Shown here: one piece after another, positions 55,560 to 64,000 of the stretch
How the letters are laid out: each line of letters opens with the position of its first letter
Numbering within the stretch: the first letter of the stretch is position 1
Assembly (NCBI GenBank): GCA_963920575.1
Contig: OY986971.1
Coordinates: 23,702,145-23,766,144, forward strand
Direction of reading: 5' to 3'
DNA: 64,000 bases
Source: Narthecium ossifragum
Taxonomy: Eukaryota; Streptophyta; Magnoliopsida; Dioscoreales; Nartheciaceae
Made by a program: the position numbers and the translations under genes
The notes under the pieces: model-generated
The model's database searches: none
Seen by the model: only the letters and a program-made list of their open reading frames with translations
Told to the model about the DNA's origin: nothing

Positions 55560-58500
55560 ATGCCAGGGGAGCAGGCTAGCTGTCCAGTGTTGGGTCAGGG
55601 TACCGCGCGCGATCAGCGCGCTGCCCGACGGGCCTTAGGGTCCAGCGCAGCCGTGCCCCATGTACCTGTGCGAGAGACAGAGCCGAGAGTTAAGGTCGTG
55701 GTGGAGGAGGATACTTCGTTCATCGCCGAGGAGGTCTCTCCTCCACTCGACCAGCGTGCTGTTGCGACAGCGGTGTTCGACTTCCAGAGGCTGAACCCTC
55801 CTAGGTTCAGCGGTACTGGAGGCGACCCACCGGTGGCGGACGACTGGCTGGAGGGAGTCAGTCGCGTCCTTGACACTCTTTTCGTCCAGGATGACCAAGT
55901 GAGGGTCAGACTTGCCGCGTTCCAGCTCGACGGGGACGCTTTGGACTGGTGGCGCTCTTTCCAGGCCGCCAGGGACGGGAGTGACCCATCGTGGGCCGTG
56001 TTCCGTTCTTCGTTTCTCGGCGCGTACTTTCCCCGCAGTGCGCGGTCGGCCCTTGTTCGCGAGTACCAGACTCTCTCTCAGGGTACTCAGTCGGTTGTTC
56101 AGTATGCTGCTAGGTTCACGAGACTTGCCAGATTTGCCGGAGCAGTTTCAGCGGACCCTCTTGCCAGAGCTGAGCAGTTTCAGTGGGGGCTTAGGCCCGA
56201 GCTCAGGCGGCTGATCGCGGCTCAGCGCGCTAGCACGTACGCAGAGGTGTTGGACAGTGCCTTGGCAGTTGAGGCTCAGTTGCAGGAGCCGGGGCCCAGG
56301 GCAGTCCAGCCTGCGTCGTATGCGAGCACCAGTGGCGGAGTGCAGCCACAGAGAGCAGCTCAGGGCAGAGGGGGTTCGTGGAGGAAACAGAGGTACCAGC
56401 GACGCCCGCAGCCGTACCAGCGTTACCCACCCCAGCACCAGCAGCAGCCCAGGCAGGGAGGCCAGCCACTTCTTCCGGCTGGGCCTCAGGGGCAGACGTC
56501 CGGAGGAGGCCATAGCCGGCAGCTAGCGCTTGGTCCTCCTGTGTGCTTTGAGTGCCAGCAGACGGGGCACATTCGCCGTTACTGTCCGACGTTGAGGGCA
56601 CAGGCAGTGCGTGGCGGAGCAGGCGGAGGTTGGCGAGCATCAGGCGCCGGGAGAGGCAGAGGTCGCGGTGGAGGTCGAGGCGGACCCGGAGGGGGAGTGT
56701 ACGCACTCCCAGACCGCGAGTACCCAGACTTTGTTCAGCCACCTTTTCAGCCTTACCAGTACCAGCCACCCCATCAGACTCTAGCACTTCCTCCAGCCCC
56801 AGCTGACCCCCCTGTTCTCAGAGGTACCTTCCAGCTTTTCAGTTCATTTGTAGATGTTCTGATAGATTCTGGGGCGTCTCATTCCTTTGTAGCTAGCGAC
56901 TGTGTGGCATCGCTAGGGCTAGAGACTGAGCCACTTGGGGTACCACTGCACTTAGACACACCCGTCGGCGGAGGGGCTCGGGTTGAGCTGATCTGCCGTT
57001 CTTGCGAGTTGGAGGTTGGGGGCCTCCGTGTCTTTCTAGACCTTCGGGTGCTAGACATGGTCGGGTTCGACGTGATTCTCGGTATGGATTGGCTGACATC
57101 GTACCGAGCCGTCATCGACTGTGGCCGTCGCAGGGTGACTGCTTGGACACCTGACGGCGCTCGTTTTGTTCTGCTGGGGGATCGCCAGTCGGCCAATTCC
57201 CTCATGTGTGCTTGTCTTCCCAGGCGCGAGGGCCAACTGTCAGTCCTACTGGCGCGCCTTTCCTTGTTTGCTGCAGAGGGCAGTCGAGAGAGCAGTTTGC
57301 CTGCAGTGGTTTGTGAGTTTGCTGACGTCTTCCCAGACGAGCTACCGGGTCTTCCTCCTTCCAGAGCAGTAGACTTCCAGATAGATCTTGTACCGGGTAC
57401 CGGGCCGATCTCTTTGTCAGCTTTCAGGATGGCACCGGCAGAGCAGAGGGAGCTGAGGGTCCAGCTGGACGGGTTGCTCAGCAGAGGTTTCATCCGTCCC
57501 AGCACGTCACCTTGGGCAGCCCCTGTCTTGTTCGCAAAGAAGAAGGACGGTACGCTTCGTCTTTGCATTGATTACAGGAAGCTGAACCGGGTGACAGTGA
57601 AGAACAAGTATCCGATGCCGAGGATCGATGACTTGTTCGACCAGCTCCGAGGCTCTTCGGTCTTTTCAAAGATCGATCTCCGTACCGGCTATCACCAGTT
57701 GAGGATTCGGGATTGCGACATCCCGAAGACAGCTTTCCGTACGAGGTACGGGTTGTACGAGTTCACGGTGATGCCGTTCGGCCTGACGAACGCACCAGAA
57801 GCGTTCATGGATCTGATGCAGAGGGTCTTCCGACCGTACTTGGATCAGTTTGTGGTGATCTTCGTCGACGACATCCTAGTCTACTCACGTACCGCGGAGG
57901 AGCACGAGCAGCATCTGAGGACAGTGTTACAGTTGCTGAGGGGGCATAGGCTGTATGCCAAGGCCTCCAAGTGTGAGTTCTGGCTTCCTGAGGTGCAGTT
58001 TCTGGGGCACGTGGTGTCAGCGGCAGGTATTTCAGTTGATCCAGCCAAGATCGAGGCAGTGCTACAGTGGCAGAGGCCGGCGACAGTGTTCGAGGTCCGC
58101 AGCTTCCTCGGCTTGGCGGGTTACTACCGGAGGTTCGTGCGGGACTTCTCCATGGTTGCAGGGCCGCTGACCAGATTGACACAGAAGGCAGTCCCATTTG
58201 TTTGGGACGAGGCTTGTGAGCAGGCGTTCACCCAGTTGAGGACCAGACTGACGAATGCACCGATCCTCATAGTTTCAGAGCGAGGCGTCGGCTATAGTGT
58301 CTACTGTGACGCCAGTGGGGAGGGCCTAGGCTGTGTGCTTATGCAGGAGGGCCATGTGGTGGCCTATGGTTCCAGGCAGCTGAAGGCCCATGAGAAGAAC
58401 TATCCGATCCACGATCTCGAGCTTGCGGCGGTTGTCTTCGCCCTGAAGACGTGGCGGCACTACCTCTACGGTGAGCGGTTCTCGGTGTACTCTGATCATA

Positions 58501-60347
58501 AGAGTTTGAGGCACGTGTTTACCCAGCGTGACCTCAACCTCAGGCAGCGGCGGTGGATGGAGCTTCTAGAGGACTACGACTTCGAGTTACATTACCACCC
58601 TGGTAAGGCAAACGTCGTAGCAGACGCTCTCAGCAGGCGGACCAGAGACAGCAGAGTGACCTTGGCAGCAGTGTCAGCTCGGCAGTGGCAGATGCTGGAG
58701 ACAGTCAGTCAGTTTGGGCTTGACTTTGAGGACCGGGCGACAGGTGGTTTCCTGTATGCTGTTCGCAGCATTCCAGTTCTTTTGGCCAGAGTGATCGAGG
58801 CACAGACTGGAGACCCAGAGCTCGTGGAGACCCATGTTGCGGTCGGCACTGAGCACGCGGTTGAGGGCTGGACAGTGTCGGCAGACGGTGGTCTACTCTT
58901 TAGAGGCAGAGTTGCAGTTCCAGCAGACCCGGCGTTGCGAGAGGAGATTCTTCATGAGTTCCACCACTCCTGCTTCGCCGTTCACCCCGGGAGCACCAAG
59001 ATGTACCACGACCTACGCCGACAGTTCTGGTGGTGCGGGATGAAAAGGTCAGTAGCTGAGTTTGTTTCCAGATGCCTCACCTGTCAGAAGGTGAAGGCAG
59101 AGCACAGACGGACCCCAGGTTTGTTGCAGCCACTTCCCGTGCCAGAGTGGAAGTGGGAGCATATAGCTATGGACTTCGTCACCGGGCTACCCAGGACACC
59201 GAGGGGGAATGATGCGATTTGGGTCATTGTCGATCGACTGACCAAATCGGCTCATTTCCTTCCCATGAGGACGACGGATCCAGTTGCCAGACTGAGCCAG
59301 AGGTACATTGACGAGGTAGTACGACTGCACGGCATCCCAGTGTCGATAGTGTCAGACAGAGATCCCAGATTCACCGGCAGGTTCTGGAGCAGCTTCCAGG
59401 ATTCCTTGGGGACAGCACTGACGTTCAGCACAGCTTTCCACCCTCAGACAGACGGGCAGTCAGAGCGGACTATCCAGATCTTGGAGGACATGCTCAGAGC
59501 ATGTGTGCTAGATGCTGGAGGTACTTGGGAGCAGCACGTGACTTTGGTGGAGTTTGCCTACAACAACAGTTTCCAGGCCAGTTTGGGTTTTGCACCCTTC
59601 GAGGCGTTGTACGGCAGACCGTGTCGCTCACCGGTGTGTTGGACAGAGGTTGGGGAGGCGTCTCTTACCGGTCCAGACATCATCAGGCAGTTGTCAGAGA
59701 GGTTGGCACAGATCAGGCAGAGGCTTCTGACAGCACAGAGCAGGCAGAAGAGCTACGCAGACCGCAGGCGACGACCCCTGGAGTTCGCAGTTGGCGACAG
59801 AGTGCTACTGAAGGTGTCCCCGCGCAGAGGGTCGATCAGGTTTGGTAGCAGGGGCAAGCTAGCACCGAGGTTCACTGGTCCATTTGAGATCATCGGACGC
59901 GTTGGAGCAGTCGCCTACCAGTTGGCTCTACCTCCGCACATGTCAGCAGTCCATCCCACCTTCCACGTTTCTATGCTGCGGAAGTACGTTCCAGATCCTT
60001 CTCACGTGATCAGACACGACGACCTTGAGGTAGAGGAGGACGCCACCTACATAGAGCAGCCAGTGCAGATCTTAGACAGACGTGATCAGGTGCTCAGAGG
60101 CAGATCTTTACCGTTGGTCATGGTCAGGTGGAGACACGGCAGTGCAGAGAGTCTGACTTGGGAGCGAGAGGATCGCATGCGTCGGGAGTTTCCCCGACTG
60201 TTCACCTCTTCAGGTAGTTCCTTGTTGCGGGTGTTGGCACCCCTAGCTGTAGCCTTGTTTGTGCATGTAGGCTTAGTTGTTTCTTTTTCCCCTGGCTTCC
60301 ACCTTGAATTTCGGGACGAAATTCTTTTTAAGGTGTTTAGGTTGTGA
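55560..60347 (+). CDS. gag-pol: Gag-pol polyprotein of the inner Tekay chromovirus, intact
   Basis: This is a single frame of 1595 aa from the ATG at 55560. The frame is open back to 55479 but without an ATG, and MPG... mirrors the outer element's MSG start. Domains: gag with RLNPPRFSG (about 75-200), CCHC knuckle at 329, aspartic protease [10 protein letters not shown] (Asp436), RT FVDD (770-771), RNase H CDAS (Asp917), integrase HHCC from His1132, catalytic D1205, D1266 and E1302 (D-35-E spacing), then a chromodomain at about 1490-1555 ([16 protein letters not shown]). Every catalytic residue is in place. The TGA stop at 60345 lies in the first bases of the 3' LTR. It is probably competent for transposition unless silenced. 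Confidence 0.95.
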   Translation: MPGEQASCPVLGQGTARDQRAARRALGSSAAVPHVPVRETEPRVKVVVEEDTSFIAEEVSPPLDQRAVATAVFDFQRLNPPRFSGTGGDPPVADDWLEGVSRVLDTLFVQDDQVRVRLAAFQLDGDALDWWRSFQAARDGSDPSWAVFRSSFLGAYFPRSARSALVREYQTLSQGTQSVVQYAARFTRLARFAGAVSADPLARAEQFQWGLRPELRRLIAAQRASTYAEVLDSALAVEAQLQEPGPRAVQPASYASTSGGVQPQRAAQGRGGSWRKQRYQRRPQPYQRYPPQHQQQPRQGGQPLLPAGPQGQTSGGGHSRQLALGPPVCFECQQTGHIRRYCPTLRAQAVRGGAGGGWRASGAGRGRGRGGGRGGPGGGVYALPDREYPDFVQPPFQPYQYQPPHQTLALPPAPADPPVLRGTFQLFSSFVDVLIDSGASHSFVASDCVASLGLETEPLGVPLHLDTPVGGGARVELICRSCELEVGGLRVFLDLRVLDMVGFDVILGMDWLTSYRAVIDCGRRRVTAWTPDGARFVLLGDRQSANSLMCACLPRREGQLSVLLARLSLFAAEGSRESSLPAVVCEFADVFPDELPGLPPSRAVDFQIDLVPGTGPISLSAFRMAPAEQRELRVQLDGLLSRGFIRPSTSPWAAPVLFAKKKDGTLRLCIDYRKLNRVTVKNKYPMPRIDDLFDQLRGSSVFSKIDLRTGYHQLRIRDCDIPKTAFRTRYGLYEFTVMPFGLTNAPEAFMDLMQRVFRPYLDQFVVIFVDDILVYSRTAEEHEQHLRTVLQLLRGHRLYAKASKCEFWLPEVQFLGHVVSAAGISVDPAKIEAVLQWQRPATVFEVRSFLGLAGYYRRFVRDFSMVAGPLTRLTQKAVPFVWDEACEQAFTQLRTRLTNAPILIVSERGVGYSVYCDASGEGLGCVLMQEGHVVAYGSRQLKAHEKNYPIHDLELAAVVFALKTWRHYLYGERFSVYSDHKSLRHVFTQRDLNLRQRRWMELLEDYDFELHYHPGKANVVADALSRRTRDSRVTLAAVSARQWQMLETVSQFGLDFEDRATGGFLYAVRSIPVLLARVIEAQTGDPELVETHVAVGTEHAVEGWTVSADGGLLFRGRVAVPADPALREEILHEFHHSCFAVHPGSTKMYHDLRRQFWWCGMKRSVAEFVSRCLTCQKVKAEHRRTPGLLQPLPVPEWKWEHIAMDFVTGLPRTPRGNDAIWVIVDRLTKSAHFLPMRTTDPVARLSQRYIDEVVRLHGIPVSIVSDRDPRFTGRFWSSFQDSLGTALTFSTAFHPQTDGQSERTIQILEDMLRACVLDAGGTWEQHVTLVEFAYNNSFQASLGFAPFEALYGRPCRSPVCWTEVGEASLTGPDIIRQLSERLAQIRQRLLTAQSRQKSYADRRRRPLEFAVGDRVLLKVSPRRGSIRFGSRGKLAPRFTGPFEIIGRVGAVAYQLALPPHMSAVHPTFHVSMLRKYVPDPSHVIRHDDLEVEEDATYIEQPVQILDRRDQVLRGRSLPLVMVRWRHGSAESLTWEREDRMRREFPRLFTSSGSSLLRVLAPLAVALFVHVGLVVSFSPGFHLEFRDEILFKVFRL

Positions 60348-62893
60348 GGGCCCGTCCCTCAGACCTGACTCGACCACGTGGGTCGAGAGCCGGTTTCCTG
60401 TTGGTTTGGTTCCGCGTCGGGCACGATCGGGCGATCGTGTGGCGGTTTGGACCCCAAGGGCATTTTGGTAAATATGCCCCCTGGTGGTCGGTTTCACACC
60501 CGCGTTGCACCCACGGCCTTGGTTTGATGTATGTGATTGTTTAGAATGGTTAGGTGGGTCTGGGATCGGAAGATCCCAGCTCGGGCGCGCTAGAGCTCGC
60601 TATCGGGCTCGTAAGCGGGCTTTCGACCCGTTAGAGGACCCGGCCCATTAGAGGGCCTGGTGAGTGGAGGGTGGTTGGAGCAGTTGGCTCCAACCCCCTA
60701 CCCGATCCCCTCTCTTCTCTCCTCTCTTCTCTCCTTCCCTTCTTCCCTTCCTTGGCTGGTTCTTCCTTCTCTTCTCCACCGACAGCCCCTCTTCCTCTCC
60801 CTTCTCCCCTTCTCCTCCGGCTGGGCTAAAGCTTGGAGGACTGAGCTTGAGTAGCGGATCTTTGCGGCGAGGTTGGCTGGACGCGTGGAGAGCTTCGTTG
60901 CTGTTGAGGTAGGTGTTTCTACCTCGATCCTTGGATCGGGTTCTACTAGGTTAGGATGTTTATGGTTGTGCTGTGAATGCCATGTTAGAATGCTTGTGGT
61001 TCTTGGTGTGCAATGTAGGTCATTCCTTGTATTCTTACTTTGCAAATTCTGGTATTGCAACGGTTCGTTTTCCGTATTTTCGAAGTTTCGTCGGTTTTGG
61101 TTTTCTGACCTAGAATGGGATTTAACCGTCCAAATATGGATTTCTTTGCATCCTTAGATCCCTCACTTCAAAATACACTTGCTTGCAAAGTTTGATTGTA
61201 TTCTAACATGTTTTGATCCTTCAAATCTTAGAAAATGGATTTCCGGAATACTGCGTTTTGAGCTCGACGGTCGATCGGTGCATCGACCGTCAGGTTCGAC
61301 GGTCGATCGATGTATCGACCGTCCAGCTTTAGTATGTTTGCTTTGGGCCTGACGGTCGACTGTCGGATCGACCGTCGCATCGATCGTCGGGCTCTGTTGA
61401 GATTTTGGGTTCCCAGGGTCGATGGATCGATCGACCGTGGGACCTTAGCTTCATCGCCATTTACCTGACGGTCGACCGTCGGATCGACCGTCGCATCGAC
61501 CGTCAGGCTCTGGTTGGTTTTGGGCTGTTCAGGGTCGATGGTTGGATCGACCGTCGCCCTTGATTTTCTTCGCGTGGGCCTCACGGTCGATCCACGGATC
61601 GACCGTGGCATCGTCCGTGGCCCCACGGTCGATGCACGGATCGACCGTGGCATCGTCCGTGACCCTTTGAACAGTGTTCTTTGATTCTTCTTGAATGGCT
61701 TTTAACTTTGATTGAGTCTTAAACGTGTTGGGAGGTTTATAGATGGATTTAACGAGGTTTTCAAGGGGTTTTCCCTCGGGTTTGAGAATCGATTCAGGTG
61801 ACTTCCTTTTTGGTAAATATATGGCTTTACTTGCATTTAAATACTTGTATGATTGTAATTAAATGCCTGGTTGTTTGCTTAACCATTAGCTAGCTATGAG
61901 TGCTAGCTAATGAGGAATTGTGGAACCTTAGCCTCTTGCCGGCGAGTGCCGAGGGCTATTGTATATTTGTTGAACTTATAACTGTTGACGTGACATATAG
62001 AGACATCTAGGGTAGATGTTTGCTTAAGCTCATGCATTGTATGCATTAGAAGCATTTGAGGTTAGGCGGGCGATGTTTTAGGTCGCCGATCTGAGGCTCT
62101 CGGGTAGCTCGGATCTAGCCTTAGGACCGTGGATGGGTAGTCAGGATTAGGGTGTGATTGTTGATCTGAATCTTTGGTGATTGAGGATTGCGTTAGTCGG
62201 CTTGAATCTTTGTTTAAGGTTTAGAGGTCGTGTTGTCTTCCTAGGCCAAGTGCTAGGGATGCAACCGAGGAGTTCCCGACGTGGTCCCCAGACAGTGGTA
62301 TCCCTGCTGGGTAAGGGCTAGAGCCTGCATGTTACTGTTTCCGTGGTCCTCCTGGTAACATGTTCAGGAGAGAGGTTTCATGACAGGAACCCTTGGGACA
62401 TCGGTGGGTTATGGGACCCGTGGCATCCTTTAGACTTAGGCTGGGGGACAACACTGTTGTTGTTTTCCTCCCTTCAGTGTGCCGTAGAGTAGAACCCTAC
62501 TGGGCTTTTTGCTCATTCCTACCCGGGCTGCGTTTGCAGGTGCAGGCGGCGGTCCTTCTTCGGTGGAGCCGACTGGTTCAGCTTTTGGTGGCGCAGGTAC
62601 ATCCAGAGGCGTCTGAGGTTTTGTTGGAGGATGTAACTGTTGTAACTTTTTGAATATATAATTATGCATGTTGTACCCTCTTTGGAGAACCTTTGAGATG
62701 TTGTATAAGTATGTATTTTGAAACTCGGACATTGTAAGACTTGATGTTATATTATGATCAAATCTGCTTAGCCTCTGGATTACTTTTGATTAAATTGTTT
62801 ATCCTTTCCGCTTGTACTGCGCCGGTTGATGATGAATAGTGTTAGGACCCTCACGCCCCGTCCTGGATGGGTTTTCTAGGTCGGGGTGTGACA
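60343..62893 (+). repeat. 3' LTR of the inner Tekay element (2551 bp)
   Basis: This is a near-identical copy of the 5' LTR, starting after GGTGTTTAGGT. It is 24 bp longer, both differences being 12-bp units within the ACGGTCGAT array (near 61363 and 61648). Confidence 0.95.
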
Positions 62894-63255
62894 TGTGCAC
62901 CCGACTTTTCATGTGTCGATGCTGAGGAAGTATCACCCAGACCCGTCTCATGTCATCAGGGTGGATGACATTGAGCTTGAGGCAGACGTGAGTTTTGTTG
63001 AGCAGCCGGTTCAGGTACTTGACCGAAGGGATCAGGTCTTGCGGGGCAAGACGATTCCCTTGGTCAAGGTACTGTGGAGGCACAGAGGCACCGAGGAGGT
63101 CACTTGGGAGCGCGAGGCGCGCATGCGGCAGGAGTTTCCGCAGTTGTTTTTTTCTCCAGGTACTTCTTGTCCTGTCCTCTAGTGTAGCTGTTTTGTTGTT
63201 CCGAGCCCTACCCTTATCGAATCTCGGGACGAGATTTCCTTTAAGGGTATTAGGA
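62894..63255 (+). pseudogene. pol: Outer Tekay integrase end and chromodomain, separated by the inner insertion
   Basis: The frame resumes as [18 protein letters not shown] and includes a chromodomain (LVKVLWRHRGTEEVTWEREA), ending at TAG 63180-63182. The following CGGGACGAGATT...TTAAGGGTATTAGGA contains the polypurine tract just before the 3' LTR. This half is undamaged in itself. Confidence 0.85.
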
Positions 63256-64000
63256 TGTGAGGACCTGCCCCTCTACCCCTGTGGCTCGTTGTAGACCGCA
63301 AGGGCAATTTGGTAAATTGTGCCTTGTTGGTTTGTTTCACACCCGCGTGTGCACACACTGGCCTTGTATGTGTTAGCGTTTGTTTAGAATGGCTAGGTGG
63401 ACCCGGGATCGAAAGATCCGGACTTGGGCTTGAGTTCTTGCCCAAGTTTAGCTTTCAGCACACAAAGGATCGATCCTCTTCGTGCCAGAAAGCCTTGTGA
63501 ATCATCGTGAAGGATCGATCCTCCCTTGAGGAAGGATCGATCATTCGTAAGTCGGTTGGTTTTCTGCTTCGCGAGGACGGCCGCCGTTGGCCGTCGCTCT
63601 CTCTTGTCAGAGGGGGAGGACTTTCCCTCCCCTCCCCTCACTTTTTCCCCTCTTTCCCGGCTGTCCCCTCCCCCTTTCCCCTCCTTTCTTCCCCTCCTCT
63701 TCCTCCTTCTCCTCTCTTTCTTCTTCTCCTCTCTTTCTTCTTCCTTCCTTCTTCTCTCTCGAAGCTCTGTTTTTCCCCTGTTTCGGGCAGCCACCTTCTT
63801 CACCTCCTTTCTCCCTCCTCCGACCATCAAATTGGGTGTTCTTTGGCTCGTTGGATTCGTGACAACGAGAGGAAGATCCCTGAAGTGGTTTGGAGGCTTG
63901 TTGGTGATCAACTCGCGGGGAATCAGCCGAGGAAAGCGCAGCTAGATAGGGTTATACCTACTGTGTTCTTTTCGGGTGTTCTTGAGATCTAGCCGTTGGA
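63256..64000 (+). repeat. 3' LTR of the outer Tekay element, cut by window end
   Basis: It starts TGTGAGGACCTG and follows the 5' copy at 46546. It has about 45 extra bases in the GATCGATC region (63468-63545), giving three full GATCGATC sites where the 5' LTR has two. It also has an extra CTTTCTTCTT unit in the CT tract near 63715. Confidence 0.92.

Larger units (their letters stand above)
52830..62893 (+). mobile_element. Inner Tekay chromovirus, complete and ORF-intact (10,064 bp)
   Basis: The 5' LTR is 52830-55356, the primer site starts at 55360, the single gag-pol ORF is 55560-60347, a polypurine region lies just before 60343, and the 3' LTR is 60343-62893. TGTGC at 52825-52829 and 62894-62898 is a perfect 5-bp target duplication. 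Removing the element and one TSD copy rejoins the outer element's integrase frame exactly. The LTRs differ by about 14 substitutions by eye plus two 12-bp length changes over 2.5 kb, so the insertion is recent. Confidence 0.95.
46546..64000 (+). mobile_element. Outer Tekay/Del-type chromovirus, decayed, interrupted by a second element
   Basis: The 5' LTR is 46546-48884, the primer site is at 48888, the damaged gag-pol runs to 52829 and resumes at 62894-63182, the polypurine tract is near 63240-63255, and the 3' LTR starts at 63256 and runs out of the window. The RT, integrase and chromodomain sequences belong to the Tekay/Del group. Inactivating changes include early stops, deletions in gag, protease and RNase H, and the 10-kb insertion. 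The left flank ATACA (46541-46545) would be one copy of the 5-bp target duplication; the other lies beyond the window. Confidence 0.9.

Overview
The window is nuclear DNA of a flowering plant, dominated by nested transposable elements around two ordinary plant genes. The evidence is spliced GT-AG genes, Ty3/gypsy elements of the Athila and Tekay/Del types, primer sites matching initiator tRNA-Met, Mutator-like and hAT DNA transposons, and an L1-type LINE. A monocot is possible, but the sequence alone does not settle this.

Layout. 1-20013: the 3' part of an Athila-type retrotransposon. Its protease-tail/RT/RNase H/integrase block is repeated head to tail (3898-bp unit, 3 full copies plus one cut by the window edge, to 14374). 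A spacer full of GATCGATC sites, an envelope-like ORF with one stop, and the 3' LTR follow. 20014-23790 (minus): a decayed transposon gene for a Ulp1-like peptidase, truncated by the Athila LTR. 24124-31132 (plus): an apparently intact 11-exon TOM1/TOM3/THH1-type membrane protein gene (287 aa), with a 5'-truncated LINE in intron 3. 32245-33399: a Pack-MULE-like element carrying a gene fragment that resembles AP-5 beta. 34360-34611 (minus): a small DTM1-like signal-peptidase-complex protein. 35617-36943: a non-autonomous hAT element with a perfect 8-bp target duplication.

37830-46545 is an old minus-strand Tekay-like LTR interrupted by a 7156-bp Mutator-like element (38953-46108, perfect 9-bp target duplication). 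This element has a FAR1/MULE/SWIM/OTU transposase gene and a divergently placed plant-mobile-domain gene; the two are transcribed towards each other. All three of its non-coding intervals hold arrays of a 20-bp dyad, ATCGGTA-N6-TACCGAT, mostly at about 35-bp steps. I consider this the most interesting system in the window. It resembles in layout the motif-based anti-silencing of VANDAL elements, but uses different protein domains.

46546-64000 is a decayed Tekay chromovirus. A younger, ORF-intact Tekay element (52830-62893, TSD TGTGC) is inserted in its integrase/chromodomain coding region.

The two host genes do not form a functional unit. What recurs across unrelated elements is the presence of short palindromic motif arrays in non-coding DNA, often just upstream of a TATA box.
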